Assembly: GCA_022562375.1 (NCBI GenBank)
Contig: JADFPK010000039.1
Location: forward strand, 1 to 11,263
Length of the DNA: 11,263 nucleotides
Reading direction: 5' to 3'
Origin: Pseudomonadota bacterium
Lineage (GTDB): Bacteria > Pseudomonadota > Alphaproteobacteria > SMXQ01
Shown: positions 1 to 7,153 of the stretch, piece after piece
Layout of the letters: every line of letters starts with the position of its first letter
Position numbering within the stretch: the stretch's first letter is position 1
The notes under the pieces: generated by a model
Told to the model about the DNA's origin: nothing
Seen by the model: the letters and a program-made list of their open reading frames with translations, nothing else
Databases searched by the model: none
Made by a program: the position numbers and the translations under genes

Positions 1-93
1 GATGCCGCGGCCCTTGACGTAGACCAGGGTGTTGGCCGTGCCGAGGTCGATCGCCATATCCGCCGAAAGCATGCCGAACAGTCGGGAAAACAT
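1..93 (-). CDS. mreB: Rod shape-determining protein MreB, N-terminal fragment
   Basis: MreB is the bacterial actin homologue. It polymerises under the inner membrane and directs lateral cell-wall synthesis. Only the first 31 codons are here; the gene continues past the left edge. The translation begins [20 protein letters not shown] and continues with [11 protein letters not shown]. This is the typical MreB start: a short amphipathic N-terminus, then the actin phosphate-1 loop (DLGTANT) that binds nucleotide. The ATG is preceded by a purine-rich GTGAGGG. leuA ends 153 bases upstream on the same strand. That gap contains a plausible promoter, so mreB probably has its own transcription start as the head of an mreBCD cluster outside the window; the cluster itself cannot be seen. 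The identification is secure despite the short fragment because the motif is highly specific. Confidence 0.9.
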   Translation of the reverse strand, partial: MFSRLFGMLSADMAIDLGTANTLVYVKGRGI

Positions 94-141
94 AAGCCCT
101 CACTTCATCCGTTGACTTTGACCTGGGTCCTCGCCCACCCT

Positions 142-157
142 GCCCGGAAGGCCGGGC
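142..157. other. Short GC-rich hairpin in the leuA-mreB gap
   Basis: GCCCGG and CCGGGC form a perfect 6-bp stem around a 4-base loop. No T tract follows on either strand, so it is not a convincing intrinsic terminator. If the proposed mreB promoter is correct, the hairpin would lie in the mreB 5' untranslated region. It could equally be a weak or Rho-assisted end for leuA transcripts. Confidence 0.3.
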
Positions 158-187
158 TACGAGCTTGATTTAATTACAGTGACCCCG

Positions 188-216
188 TTTATAAACCGTT
201 AAGCCTATTTCGTCCC
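188..216 (-). promoter_or_regulatory. Candidate sigma70-type promoter for mreB
   Basis: On the minus strand GGGACG (positions 216-211) is followed after exactly 17 bases by TATAAA (193-188). The -10 matches the consensus at five of six positions; the -35 is weak at three of six. It lies in a locally AT-rich stretch about 95 bases upstream of the mreB ATG and downstream of the leuA stop, where an mreB promoter would be expected. This was identified by eye only. Confidence 0.35.
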
Positions 217-246
217 TCCTACAACCAGATTTTGCCGCCCGATGAG

Positions 247-1797
247 CTAAGCGGACAGCGCCGATACCGATTTCTCCCGCTGGATCAAAAGCTTATTGAG
301 CGCGTTGACATAGGCGCGGGCGGCGGCGACCAGCGTATCGGTATCCGCGCCCTGGCCGTTCACCGTGCGGCCGTTCTCTTCGAGACGCACCGTAACCTCG
401 GCCTGGGCATCGGTGCCCTTGGTCACGGCATGGACCTGGAACAGCGCCAGCTTGGCCTCGTGGGGGAACAGTTGCCGGATGGCGGCGAAGGTGGCGTCGA
501 CGGGGCCATCGCCCTCGGCCATGGTGCTGCGGACCTCGCCGTCGATGTCGAGCGCCAGCTCCGCGGTCTGCGGCCCTTCGGTACCGCACACCACCCTGAG
601 CGAGCCCAACCTGATGCGGTCGTTGACGCGCAAGACCTCGTCATCCACCAGGGCGATGATGTCCTCGTCGAAGATCTCCTTCTTCTTGTCGGCCAGGTCC
701 TTGAACCGGCGGAAGACGTCCTCCAGGGCGTTGTCGCCGATATCGAAGCCCAATTCACCAAGCTTCGCCCGGAACGCATGGCGTCCCGAATGCTTGCCCA
801 TGACCAATGTGGACTTGGTCAGGCCGATGGATTCCGGACGCATGATCTCGTAGGTGCCCGCGTGCTTCATCATTCCGTGCTGATGTATCCCCGCTTCATG
901 GGCGAAGGCGTTGGCGCCGACGATCGCCTTGTTGGGCTGGACCAAGAAACCGGTGACGCCGGACACCAGACGCGATGCCTTGATGATGTTCTCGGTCTTG
1001 ATCGCGGTGTCATAGGGCAGAAAATCGTGACGGGTGCTGAGCGTCATGACGATCTCCTCGAGCGCCGCGTTGCCGGCGCGCTCACCCAGACCGTTGATCG
1101 TGCATTCGACCTGGCGGGCGCCGGCGTGGATGGCCGCCAGCGAATTGGCTACCGCCAGGCCGAGATCGTTATGGCAGTGGACCGAGATCACCGCCTTGTC
1201 GATGTTGGGGACGCGGTCGAACAGCATCGAGATGAGCGCCGCGAACTCGTCGGGAATGGCGTAGCCCACGGTATCGGCAATGTTGATGGTGGAGGCGCCC
1301 GCGGCGATCGCGGATTCGACGGTGCGGCAGAGGAAATCGGGCTCCGTGCGGGAACCGTCCTCGCAGCTCCACTCGACGTCGTCGCAGAGATTGCGCGCAC
1401 GACTGACGCTGTCGATGACCGCCTGGTGCACCTCCTCGGGCTCCATCTGCAGCTTGTATTTCATGTGCAGCGGGCTGGTCGAGATGAAGGTGTGGATGCG
1501 TTTGCGCTTGGCCGGTTCGAGCGCTTCCGCCGCGCGCTCGATGTCTTGCCGGCCGGCCCGCGCCAGCGCGCAGATGACCGGCGCGGTGACGGCCCTGGAA
1601 ATCTCCCGCACGGCCTCGAAATCGCCGTTAGAGGCGATGGGGAAACCGGCCTCGATGATATCGACGCCGAGCTCCGCCAACACCTTGGCGATCCGCAACT
1701 TTTCCTCCAGGTTCATCGAGGCGCCCGGCGCTTGTTCGCCGTCGCGCAAAGTCGTGTCGAAAATGATGACTCGGTTTTCGTCCTTGCTCTTGCTCAT
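247..1797 (-). CDS. leuA: 2-isopropylmalate synthase
   Basis: LeuA condenses acetyl-CoA with 2-oxoisovalerate to give 2-isopropylmalate, the committed step of leucine synthesis, in the cytoplasm. The 516-residue product has the family's usual length. The N-terminal TIM barrel (about residues 8-275) carries FDTTLRDGEQAPG (13-25), with the Arg-Asp pair 18-19 at the active site, and HCHND (207-211), whose two histidines bind the divalent metal. GERAGN (238-243) supplies the conserved Asn. The C-terminal part (about 395-510) is the LeuA regulatory domain that normally binds leucine for feedback inhibition. An AAGGA ribosome site lies 8 bases before the ATG. The gene lies downstream of ilvC on the same strand, but a 521-base gap and a possible leader argue for a separate promoter. 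Homocitrate or citramalate synthase are alternatives within the superfamily, but length and context favour LeuA. Confidence 0.97.
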   Translation of the reverse strand: MSKSKDENRVIIFDTTLRDGEQAPGASMNLEEKLRIAKVLAELGVDIIEAGFPIASNGDFEAVREISRAVTAPVICALARAGRQDIERAAEALEPAKRKRIHTFISTSPLHMKYKLQMEPEEVHQAVIDSVSRARNLCDDVEWSCEDGSRTEPDFLCRTVESAIAAGASTINIADTVGYAIPDEFAALISMLFDRVPNIDKAVISVHCHNDLGLAVANSLAAIHAGARQVECTINGLGERAGNAALEEIVMTLSTRHDFLPYDTAIKTENIIKASRLVSGVTGFLVQPNKAIVGANAFAHEAGIHQHGMMKHAGTYEIMRPESIGLTKSTLVMGKHSGRHAFRAKLGELGFDIGDNALEDVFRRFKDLADKKKEIFDEDIIALVDDEVLRVNDRIRLGSLRVVCGTEGPQTAELALDIDGEVRSTMAEGDGPVDATFAAIRQLFPHEAKLALFQVHAVTKGTDAQAEVTVRLEENGRTVNGQGADTDTLVAAARAYVNALNKLLIQREKSVSALSA

Positions 1798-1831
1798 CTG
1801 TCTGGTCCTTCACTGCGAATTGTGGCTCAAC

Positions 1832-1889
1832 GGGGTTCAAGAGTTTCGCCCCTGAACGGCCACCGCTTGAAGATGGCGGCGTTCAGGGG
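1832..1889 (-). promoter_or_regulatory. Hairpin in the leuA leader, candidate attenuator
   Basis: On the leuA-sense strand CCCCTGAAC (1889-1881) pairs perfectly with GTTCAGGGG (1857-1849). Inside it GCCGCC pairs with GGTGGC with one G-U pair, giving a stem of about 15 bp with a single-base bulge and a 10-base loop. The second arm can instead pair partly with TTGAACCCC just downstream (1840-1832), through either GTTCA/TGAAC or GGGG/CCCC, so exclusive folds exist. No U tract follows, which argues against a classic intrinsic terminator. Control could act on Rho access or on translation. The structure ends about 35 bases before the leuA ATG. The pairing is seen directly; the regulatory role is inferred. 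Confidence 0.45.
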
Positions 1890-2035
1890 TGCCTAAGTCG
1901 CAGTGTCATTTCCCCCATGAGCAAGATGAACGGGAGCACGCGCAGCGGTTGCCGGGACCGGCGGAAGTGGGGCCAGGCCCCCGAAGCCGGGGAGCCCAAG
2001 CCTGTGCCGACGGTGGATTTCACGTTTCCTGTCAT
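1883..2035 (-). CDS. Possible leader peptide ORF upstream of leuA
   Basis: This is a 50-codon ORF from ATG at 2035 to TGA at 1885-1883. Its last 20 residues read LRVLPFILLMGEMTLRLRHP: six leucines plus isoleucine and valine. The TGA lies inside the first arm of the leuA leader hairpin, with the last two Leu codons 12 to 18 bases before the stop. That is the geometry expected if a ribosome stalled for Leu-tRNA blocked that arm. AGGG sits only three bases before the first ATG, so initiation is weakly supported. Shorter versions from internal ATGs at 1918 (MGEMTLRLRHP) or 1909 are possible. There is no recognisable homology. It may be a regulatory leader or chance; the name is functional speculation. 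Confidence 0.3.
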   Translation of the reverse strand: MTGNVKSTVGTGLGSPASGAWPHFRRSRQPLRVLPFILLMGEMTLRLRHP

Positions 2036-2318
2036 GACCCTATCAGCCGTCGCGTCCGGTGCCGGGAGCGAAGGAATAGCCTTCCCTGTTGCGGCTCTTT
2101 AGCCGGTACCTGTTAACGAACCACAAATAACGATAGATAAAATTCTCAAGAAACCTGTTTAACGCCTTATCTTTACGCCTATTTCCCCGCCGAGGGCAAT
2201 ATTCAATTGTCCCCGGACAAAAATTTTCCGCCCCGTGCCCCCGGCGCGATCGCCGGCTTCCCGGCCCCGACCGAGCGGGCAAAGAGCGCCGCGCGGATGT
2301 GCCGGGCCTTGATTCGAT
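2036..2318. other. AT-rich upstream part of the ilvC-leuA gap, no gene
   Basis: No convincing coding sequence is visible. The segment 2100-2230 is clearly more AT-rich than the surroundings and probably holds the leuA promoter on the minus strand. Candidates such as TTAAAC with TATCTA at 17-base spacing are too weak to assert. The part nearest ilvC holds GC-rich hairpins: a 6-bp stem at 2241-2256 (CCGGCG/CGCCGG) and an overlapping 5-bp stem at 2252-2265. On the minus strand these are followed some 13 bases later by AAAATTTTT (2227-2219), so they could help end the ilv transcript, but the spacing is wrong for a standard terminator. Confidence 0.4.
2207..2220. promoter_or_regulatory. Inverted repeat, possible operator upstream of leuA
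   Basis: TTGTCC-CC-GGACAA is a perfect 6-bp inverted repeat with a 2-base centre, at the edge of the AT-rich segment where the leuA promoter is expected. The small symmetric form suits a dimeric regulator better than an RNA hairpin. I do not recognise the regulator, and it does not match the alphaproteobacterial LexA spacing (GTTC-N7-GTTC). One such palindrome in an intergenic region can arise by chance. Confidence 0.25.
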
Positions 2319-3942
<1,624 letters not shown>

Positions 3943-4024
3943 CAGATCTCACTCCGAAACATACCGGCCCAGGACCGCAACATAACACAAATCGGAGCGG
4001 AGCGAAGACCCCCGGCGCGCTCAT

Positions 4025-5785
4025 CTAAACGAGCACCATGCCCTCCTCGGACACCGGCGCCTTGGCCTTGTCGTCGGGACCCAGAAGCATCTCGTGATGG
4101 GCCGCGCCCGAGGGGATCATGGGGAAGCAGTTCTCCATCTGATCGACGACGACGTCGACGATCACCGGACGATCGGTGGCGAGCATCTCCGAGATCACGC
4201 CGTCGACCTCGTCGGGCTTTTCCGCCCGCAGGCCGACGGCGTGGAACGATTCGGCGAGCTTGACGAAATCCGGCAGCGCGGCGGTGTAGGTTTCGGCGTA
4301 GCGGCCGCCATAGAGCAGTTCCTGCCACTGGCGCACCATGCCCATATACTGGTTGTTGAGGATGAAGATCTTGACCGGCAGCCGGTACTGGCAGGCGGTC
4401 GACATCTCCTGGATGTTCATCAGGATCGACGCCTCGCCGGCGATGTCGATGACCAGGGCGTCGGGATGGGCGATCTGCACCCCGATCGCCGCCGGCAGGC
4501 CGTAGCCCATGGTGCCCAGCCCGCCCGAGGTCATGAAGCGCTTCGGCTTCTCCAGCTTGTAATACTGCGCCGCCCACATCTGGTGCTGCCCGACTTCCGT
4601 GGTGATGTAGACGTCGCGCTTCTTGGTGTGCTCGTAAAGGCGCTGGAGCGCGAATTGAGGCTTGATGATGGTGTCCGACATCTCGTAGGAAAGGCAGTCA
4701 CGGCCCTGCCAGGCGCGGATCTGCTTCCACCACTTGCCCAGCGCCTCCTCGTCCGCGCGGCATTCCCCTTCCTTCCACCGCTTGATGATCTGCCTGAGGA
4801 CGGTCCCGACATCGCCGATGATGGGCAGATCGACCATCACGTTCTTGTTGATGGATGTCGGATCGATGTCGATCTGGATCTTCTTCGAACGGGGCGAGAA
4901 CTCCGTCAGCTTGCCCGTCACCCGGTCGTCGAATCGCGCCCCCACCGCGATCATCAGGTCGCAATTGTACATCGTCAGGTTGGCTTCATAGGTGCCGTGC
5001 ATGCCGAGCATGCCGATGAACAGGGGATCGGACCCGGGGAAACCGCCGAGACCCATGAGCGTATTGGTGCAGGGAAAGCCGGTCATCCGCACCAACCGCG
5101 CCAGCAGACGCGATGCCGCGGGACCCGAGTTGATGACCCCGCCCCCGGTATAGAAGATCGGCCGCTTGGCGCCGGCGATCAGACGCACGGCTCTTTCGAT
5201 CTGATCGGCTTCGCCCTTCAATTTGGGCCGGTAGGTCTTGTGCCTGGTTTGGCGCGACGTCGTATAGACCGCCTCGGCCTGTAAAATGTCCTTCGGCAAG
5301 TCCACCACCACCGGGCCGGGCCGGCCGGATGATGCGACGTAAAAGGCCTCGTGCAGGACCCGCGCCAAATCGTCGATGCTTTTGACCAGGTAGTTGTGCT
5401 TGGTGCACGGCCGGGTAATGCCGGTGGTGTCGGCCTCCTGGAACGCGTCGTTGCCGATCAGATGCGTCGGCACCTGGCCGGTGAGGCAGACGACGGGGAT
5501 GCTGTCCATCAAGGCGTCCGTCAGGCCGGTGACCACATTGGTCGCGCCCGGCCCCGAGGTCACCAGGACGACGCCGACCTTGCCGGTGGAGCGCGCGTAT
5601 CCTTCGGCGGCATGCACCGCGCCGCCTTCCTGGCGGACCAGGATGTGACGGAGGGCTTCCTGTTGGTACAGGGCGTCGTAGATCGGCAGGACGGCGCCGC
5701 CGGGATAGCCGAAAATGACGTCGACGCCCTGATCCACCAGCACCTTGAGTATGATCTCGGATCCGGTCAGTCGAGCGTCATCCAT
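4025..5785 (-). CDS. ilvB: Acetolactate (acetohydroxyacid) synthase large subunit
   Basis: This is the catalytic subunit that joins two pyruvates to 2-acetolactate, or pyruvate and 2-oxobutyrate to 2-aceto-2-hydroxybutyrate, with ThDP, Mg2+ and FAD. From ATG 5785 it has 586 residues. The N-terminal ThDP domain has GYPGGAVLPIYDAL (26-39) and the catalytic Glu53 in RQEGGAVHAAEGYARSTG. The central FAD-binding domain follows (about 190-340, with GGGVINSGPAASRLL). The C-terminal pyrophosphate domain has GGLGTMGYGLPAAIG, then a loop DIAGEASILMN and ILNNQYMGMVRQWQE. The usual GDG of the ThDP motif reads GEAS (450-453). I chose ATG 5785 because GGAG lies 9 bases upstream. ATG 5794 abuts that GGAG, and the extension to a TTG at 5836 lacks family similarity. 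ilvI is an alternative name. Confidence 0.96.
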   Translation of the reverse strand: MDDARLTGSEIILKVLVDQGVDVIFGYPGGAVLPIYDALYQQEALRHILVRQEGGAVHAAEGYARSTGKVGVVLVTSGPGATNVVTGLTDALMDSIPVVCLTGQVPTHLIGNDAFQEADTTGITRPCTKHNYLVKSIDDLARVLHEAFYVASSGRPGPVVVDLPKDILQAEAVYTTSRQTRHKTYRPKLKGEADQIERAVRLIAGAKRPIFYTGGGVINSGPAASRLLARLVRMTGFPCTNTLMGLGGFPGSDPLFIGMLGMHGTYEANLTMYNCDLMIAVGARFDDRVTGKLTEFSPRSKKIQIDIDPTSINKNVMVDLPIIGDVGTVLRQIIKRWKEGECRADEEALGKWWKQIRAWQGRDCLSYEMSDTIIKPQFALQRLYEHTKKRDVYITTEVGQHQMWAAQYYKLEKPKRFMTSGGLGTMGYGLPAAIGVQIAHPDALVIDIAGEASILMNIQEMSTACQYRLPVKIFILNNQYMGMVRQWQELLYGGRYAETYTAALPDFVKLAESFHAVGLRAEKPDEVDGVISEMLATDRPVIVDVVVDQMENCFPMIPSGAAHHEMLLGPDDKAKAPVSEEGMVLV

Positions 5786-5790
5786 CTGGT

Positions 5791-5928
5791 TCATCTCCAC
5801 GCATACAAAGGTTGGACCGAACCGCGGCCCAGGCAAGGACCCGCCCGACGAAAGATCACCCGGTCACGGGTGGACCGGGCGCCATCGCCGAATGCGGCCA
5901 TGTGGGAACAAGAGCCAACAAAAACCAT
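5791..5928 (-). CDS. Possible small leader ORF ending at the ilvB start
   Basis: This is a 45-codon ORF, beginning MVFVGSCSHMAAFGDGARST and ending VQPLYAWR, whose TGA overlaps the alternative ilvB ATG at 5794. It lies entirely in the untranslated leader expected from the promoter at 5958-5986. Valine codons at positions 2 and 4 could sense valine, but overall branched-chain residues are not strongly enriched. No clear ribosome-binding site precedes its ATG. It could couple translation into ilvB, act as an attenuation leader, or be chance. I recognise no homologue. Confidence 0.2.
   Translation of the reverse strand: MVFVGSCSHMAAFGDGARSTRDRVIFRRAGPCLGRGSVQPLYAWR
5795..5798 (-). promoter_or_regulatory. 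Ribosome-binding site that fixes the ilvB start
   Basis: GGAG on the minus strand ends 9 bases before ATG 5785, a good spacing. It directly touches the alternative ATG at 5794, which is therefore unlikely to be used. The stop codon of the small upstream ORF (TGA, 5793-5791) overlaps ATG 5794 and is 5 bases before ATG 5785, a layout compatible with translational coupling. Confidence 0.5.
5859..5879 (-). promoter_or_regulatory. Strong hairpin with an alternative fold in the ilvB leader
   Basis: On the ilvB-sense strand CCCGGTC, a 7-base loop and GACCGGG form a perfect 7-bp stem. A competing stem CACCCG-TGAC-CGGGTG uses the loop and the 3' arm, so the two folds exclude each other. The bases after it on the minus strand (ATCTTTCG) are only mildly U-rich. 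The element lies midway between the proposed transcription start and the ilvB ATG. It may be an attenuator-like or translation-control structure; the function is inferred from position only. Confidence 0.35.
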
Positions 5929-5957
5929 GCCGCGCTTTCGGCCCCGCGGGGAGCGCA

Positions 5958-5986
5958 AAACTAGTCTTTCACCGGTCCACGGTCAA
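5958..5986 (-). promoter_or_regulatory. Sigma70-type promoter for ilvBNC
   Basis: On the minus strand TTGACC (5986-5981) is followed after exactly 17 bases by TAGTTT (5963-5958). The -35 matches five of six consensus bases and the -10 three of six. An AT-rich stretch (about 5987-6045) lies immediately upstream and could act as an UP-like element. The start point would be near 5951, giving an ilvB leader of about 165 bases. The -35 lies within the last codons of miaA and the -10 just past its stop, so the promoter overlaps the 3' end of miaA. Confidence 0.55.
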
Positions 5987-6961
5987 GGATAATGATATAA
6001 TAAATGAAAAGATACTTTCGTTAAAACTTTCTGAATATTGCGCGTAAATGACCTCATCGGCGGCCATCTGGCGGCGGAACCAGGTAAGCTGCCGCTTGGC
6101 GTAATTTCGCGTCGCCTGCTTGGCGCGCGATACGGCGGCGTCGATGCCGATAGCCCCATGGATAAAGCCGAGGAGCTCGCGCACGCCGAGCGCCTTCATG
6201 ACCGGAAGTTCGGGATCGAGACCCCGCGCATCGAGCGCCTTGGCCTCCTCGATCGCGCCATCGGCGATCATCCGTTCGAAGCGCGCGTCGGCGGCCGCGT
6301 AAAGCGCCTGCCTGGGGGGATCGAACATCACGGTCTTGAACGCCAGGCCCGGCGGCGGGCCGGCGCCATCGCCGCGATGCCACGAAGAGAGTGAGCGGCC
6401 GGTCGCCCGCGACACCTCCCAGGCGCGGATCAGGCGCTGGGAATCGCCGGGCTCGAGGCGGGCGGCGGTTTCCGGATCGACGCGGGCAAGCTCCCGATGG
6501 AACGCCTCCCCGCCAAGCCGGGCATGAAGTTGGCGCGCCGATGCCCGCACCTCGTCGGGAACCTCGGGTATCGGCGCCAGCCCCTCCATCAGGGCCTTGA
6601 GGTAGAGCCCGGTGCCGCCGACGACGACCGGCAATTTTCCACCCGCAAGGGCGGCGCCGATCTCCTCCAGCGCCATCTCGCGCCAGCGCCCGGCCGAACA
6701 CGCCTCGCTGGGGGCGATGACGCCGTAAAGCCGATGCGGCACGCGGGCGCGGGCGGCGGCGGCGGGCTGGGCGGTGAGGACTTCCACATCCCGGTAGACC
6801 TGCATGGCGTCGGCGTTGATGACGACGCCGCCGAACCTTTCCGCCACCGCCAAGGCGAGGGAAGACTTGCCGCTCGCGGTCGGTCCGGCGATGACGAGGA
6901 CGCATGACGCCTCTGGCCCCGCCACCGCGCTTCCCCCAGCCGTTTGGCATCTCTCGGTCAT
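5969..6961 (-). CDS. miaA: tRNA dimethylallyltransferase
   Basis: MiaA transfers a dimethylallyl group to N6 of A37 in tRNAs that read codons starting with U, stabilising codon pairing. The 330-residue product starts MTERCQTAGG. Its P-loop GPTASGKS is at 26-33, followed by NADAMQVY (49-56; Asp51 is in the position of the family's catalytic Asp), a central VVVGGTGLYLKALMEG substrate-binding segment, and a C-terminal KQATRNYAKRQLTWFRRQ that contacts tRNA. The tail ends FSFIISLSLTVDR in unusually AT-rich codons that overlap the ilvB promoter region. I start at ATG 6961 because GGGAAGG lies just upstream. The frame stays open for another thousand bases through the tandem repeat and across serB antisense, but that extension has no family similarity. 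It is divergent from serB. Confidence 0.95.
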   Translation of the reverse strand: MTERCQTAGGSAVAGPEASCVLVIAGPTASGKSSLALAVAERFGGVVINADAMQVYRDVEVLTAQPAAAARARVPHRLYGVIAPSEACSAGRWREMALEEIGAALAGGKLPVVVGGTGLYLKALMEGLAPIPEVPDEVRASARQLHARLGGEAFHRELARVDPETAARLEPGDSQRLIRAWEVSRATGRSLSSWHRGDGAGPPPGLAFKTVMFDPPRQALYAAADARFERMIADGAIEEAKALDARGLDPELPVMKALGVRELLGFIHGAIGIDAAVSRAKQATRNYAKRQLTWFRRQMAADEVIYAQYSESFNESIFSFIISLSLTVDR

Positions 6962-6970
6962 GGCAACCTT

Positions 6971-7060
6971 CCCAACGAATTCCGGCCCAACGAATTCCGG
7001 CCCAACGAATTCCGGCCCAACGAATTCCGGCCCAACGAATTCCGGCCCAACGAATTCCGG
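6971..7060. repeat. Tandem repeat: six perfect copies of a 15-bp unit
   Basis: The unit CCCAACGAATTCCGG occurs six times head to tail with no mismatch, beginning ten bases upstream of the miaA ATG. Each copy contains GAATTC. The length is a multiple of three, and all six reading frames stay open, encoding for example NEFRP on plus and GPEFV on minus. The final GGG of the copy nearest miaA forms part of its ribosome-binding site GGGAAGG. Perfect identity suggests recent expansion by slippage and therefore likely copy-number variation. The repeat occupies about half of the miaA-serB intergenic region. Confidence 0.97.
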
Positions 7061-7097
7061 CGCTGCCCGGGCATCCGTTACCACCCGGCCCCGCCCC

Positions 7098-7114
7098 GGC
7101 CCAAGGCGTGGGCC
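7098..7114. other. Short hairpin in the miaA-serB gap
   Basis: GGCCCA-AGGCG-TGGGCC is a perfect 6-bp stem with a 5-base loop between the tandem repeat and serB. It could occur in the 5' leader of either divergent gene, depending on where their promoters are. I could not place a convincing promoter for miaA or serB in this gap. Confidence 0.3.
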
Positions 7115-7132
7115 GAACTTGCCAACACCGGC

Positions 7133-7153
7133 GGCGGCACCCAATATGCCGCC
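7133..7153 (+). promoter_or_regulatory. Hairpin abutting the serB start codon
   Basis: GGCGGC (7133-7138) and GCCGCC (7148-7153) form a perfect 6-bp stem with a 9-base loop, and the second arm ends directly before the serB ATG. No good Shine-Dalgarno sequence is visible upstream of that ATG. The stem may limit serB translation, or the start may be leaderless or unusual. Chance is also possible in this GC-rich sequence. Confidence 0.3.

Noticed and set aside
232..1896. Long plus-strand ORF (554 codons) opposite leuA
   Set aside because: It mirrors leuA on the other strand. High GC content leaves antisense frames open. The translation has no recognisable family features, while the minus-strand product is unmistakable LeuA.
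2043..2282. Minus-strand ORF of 79 codons in the ilvC-leuA gap
   Set aside because: It spans the AT-rich probable promoter region, has Arg/Ser-rich low-information translation and no ribosome site or similarity.
4094..5284. Plus-strand ORF of 396 codons opposite ilvB
   Set aside because: It is an antisense shadow of ilvB; the repeated His/Asp/Leu/Arg composition is typical of such frames.
6971..7060. CRISPR array or phage attachment site as explanation for the repeat
   Set aside because: The copies are contiguous without spacers and only 15 bp long, and no cas gene, integrase or tRNA is nearby.
6944..7153. N-terminal extension of serB containing NEFRP repeats
   Set aside because: It would overlap the miaA start and has no family similarity. 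All six frames are open in the repeat, so openness is not evidence of coding.
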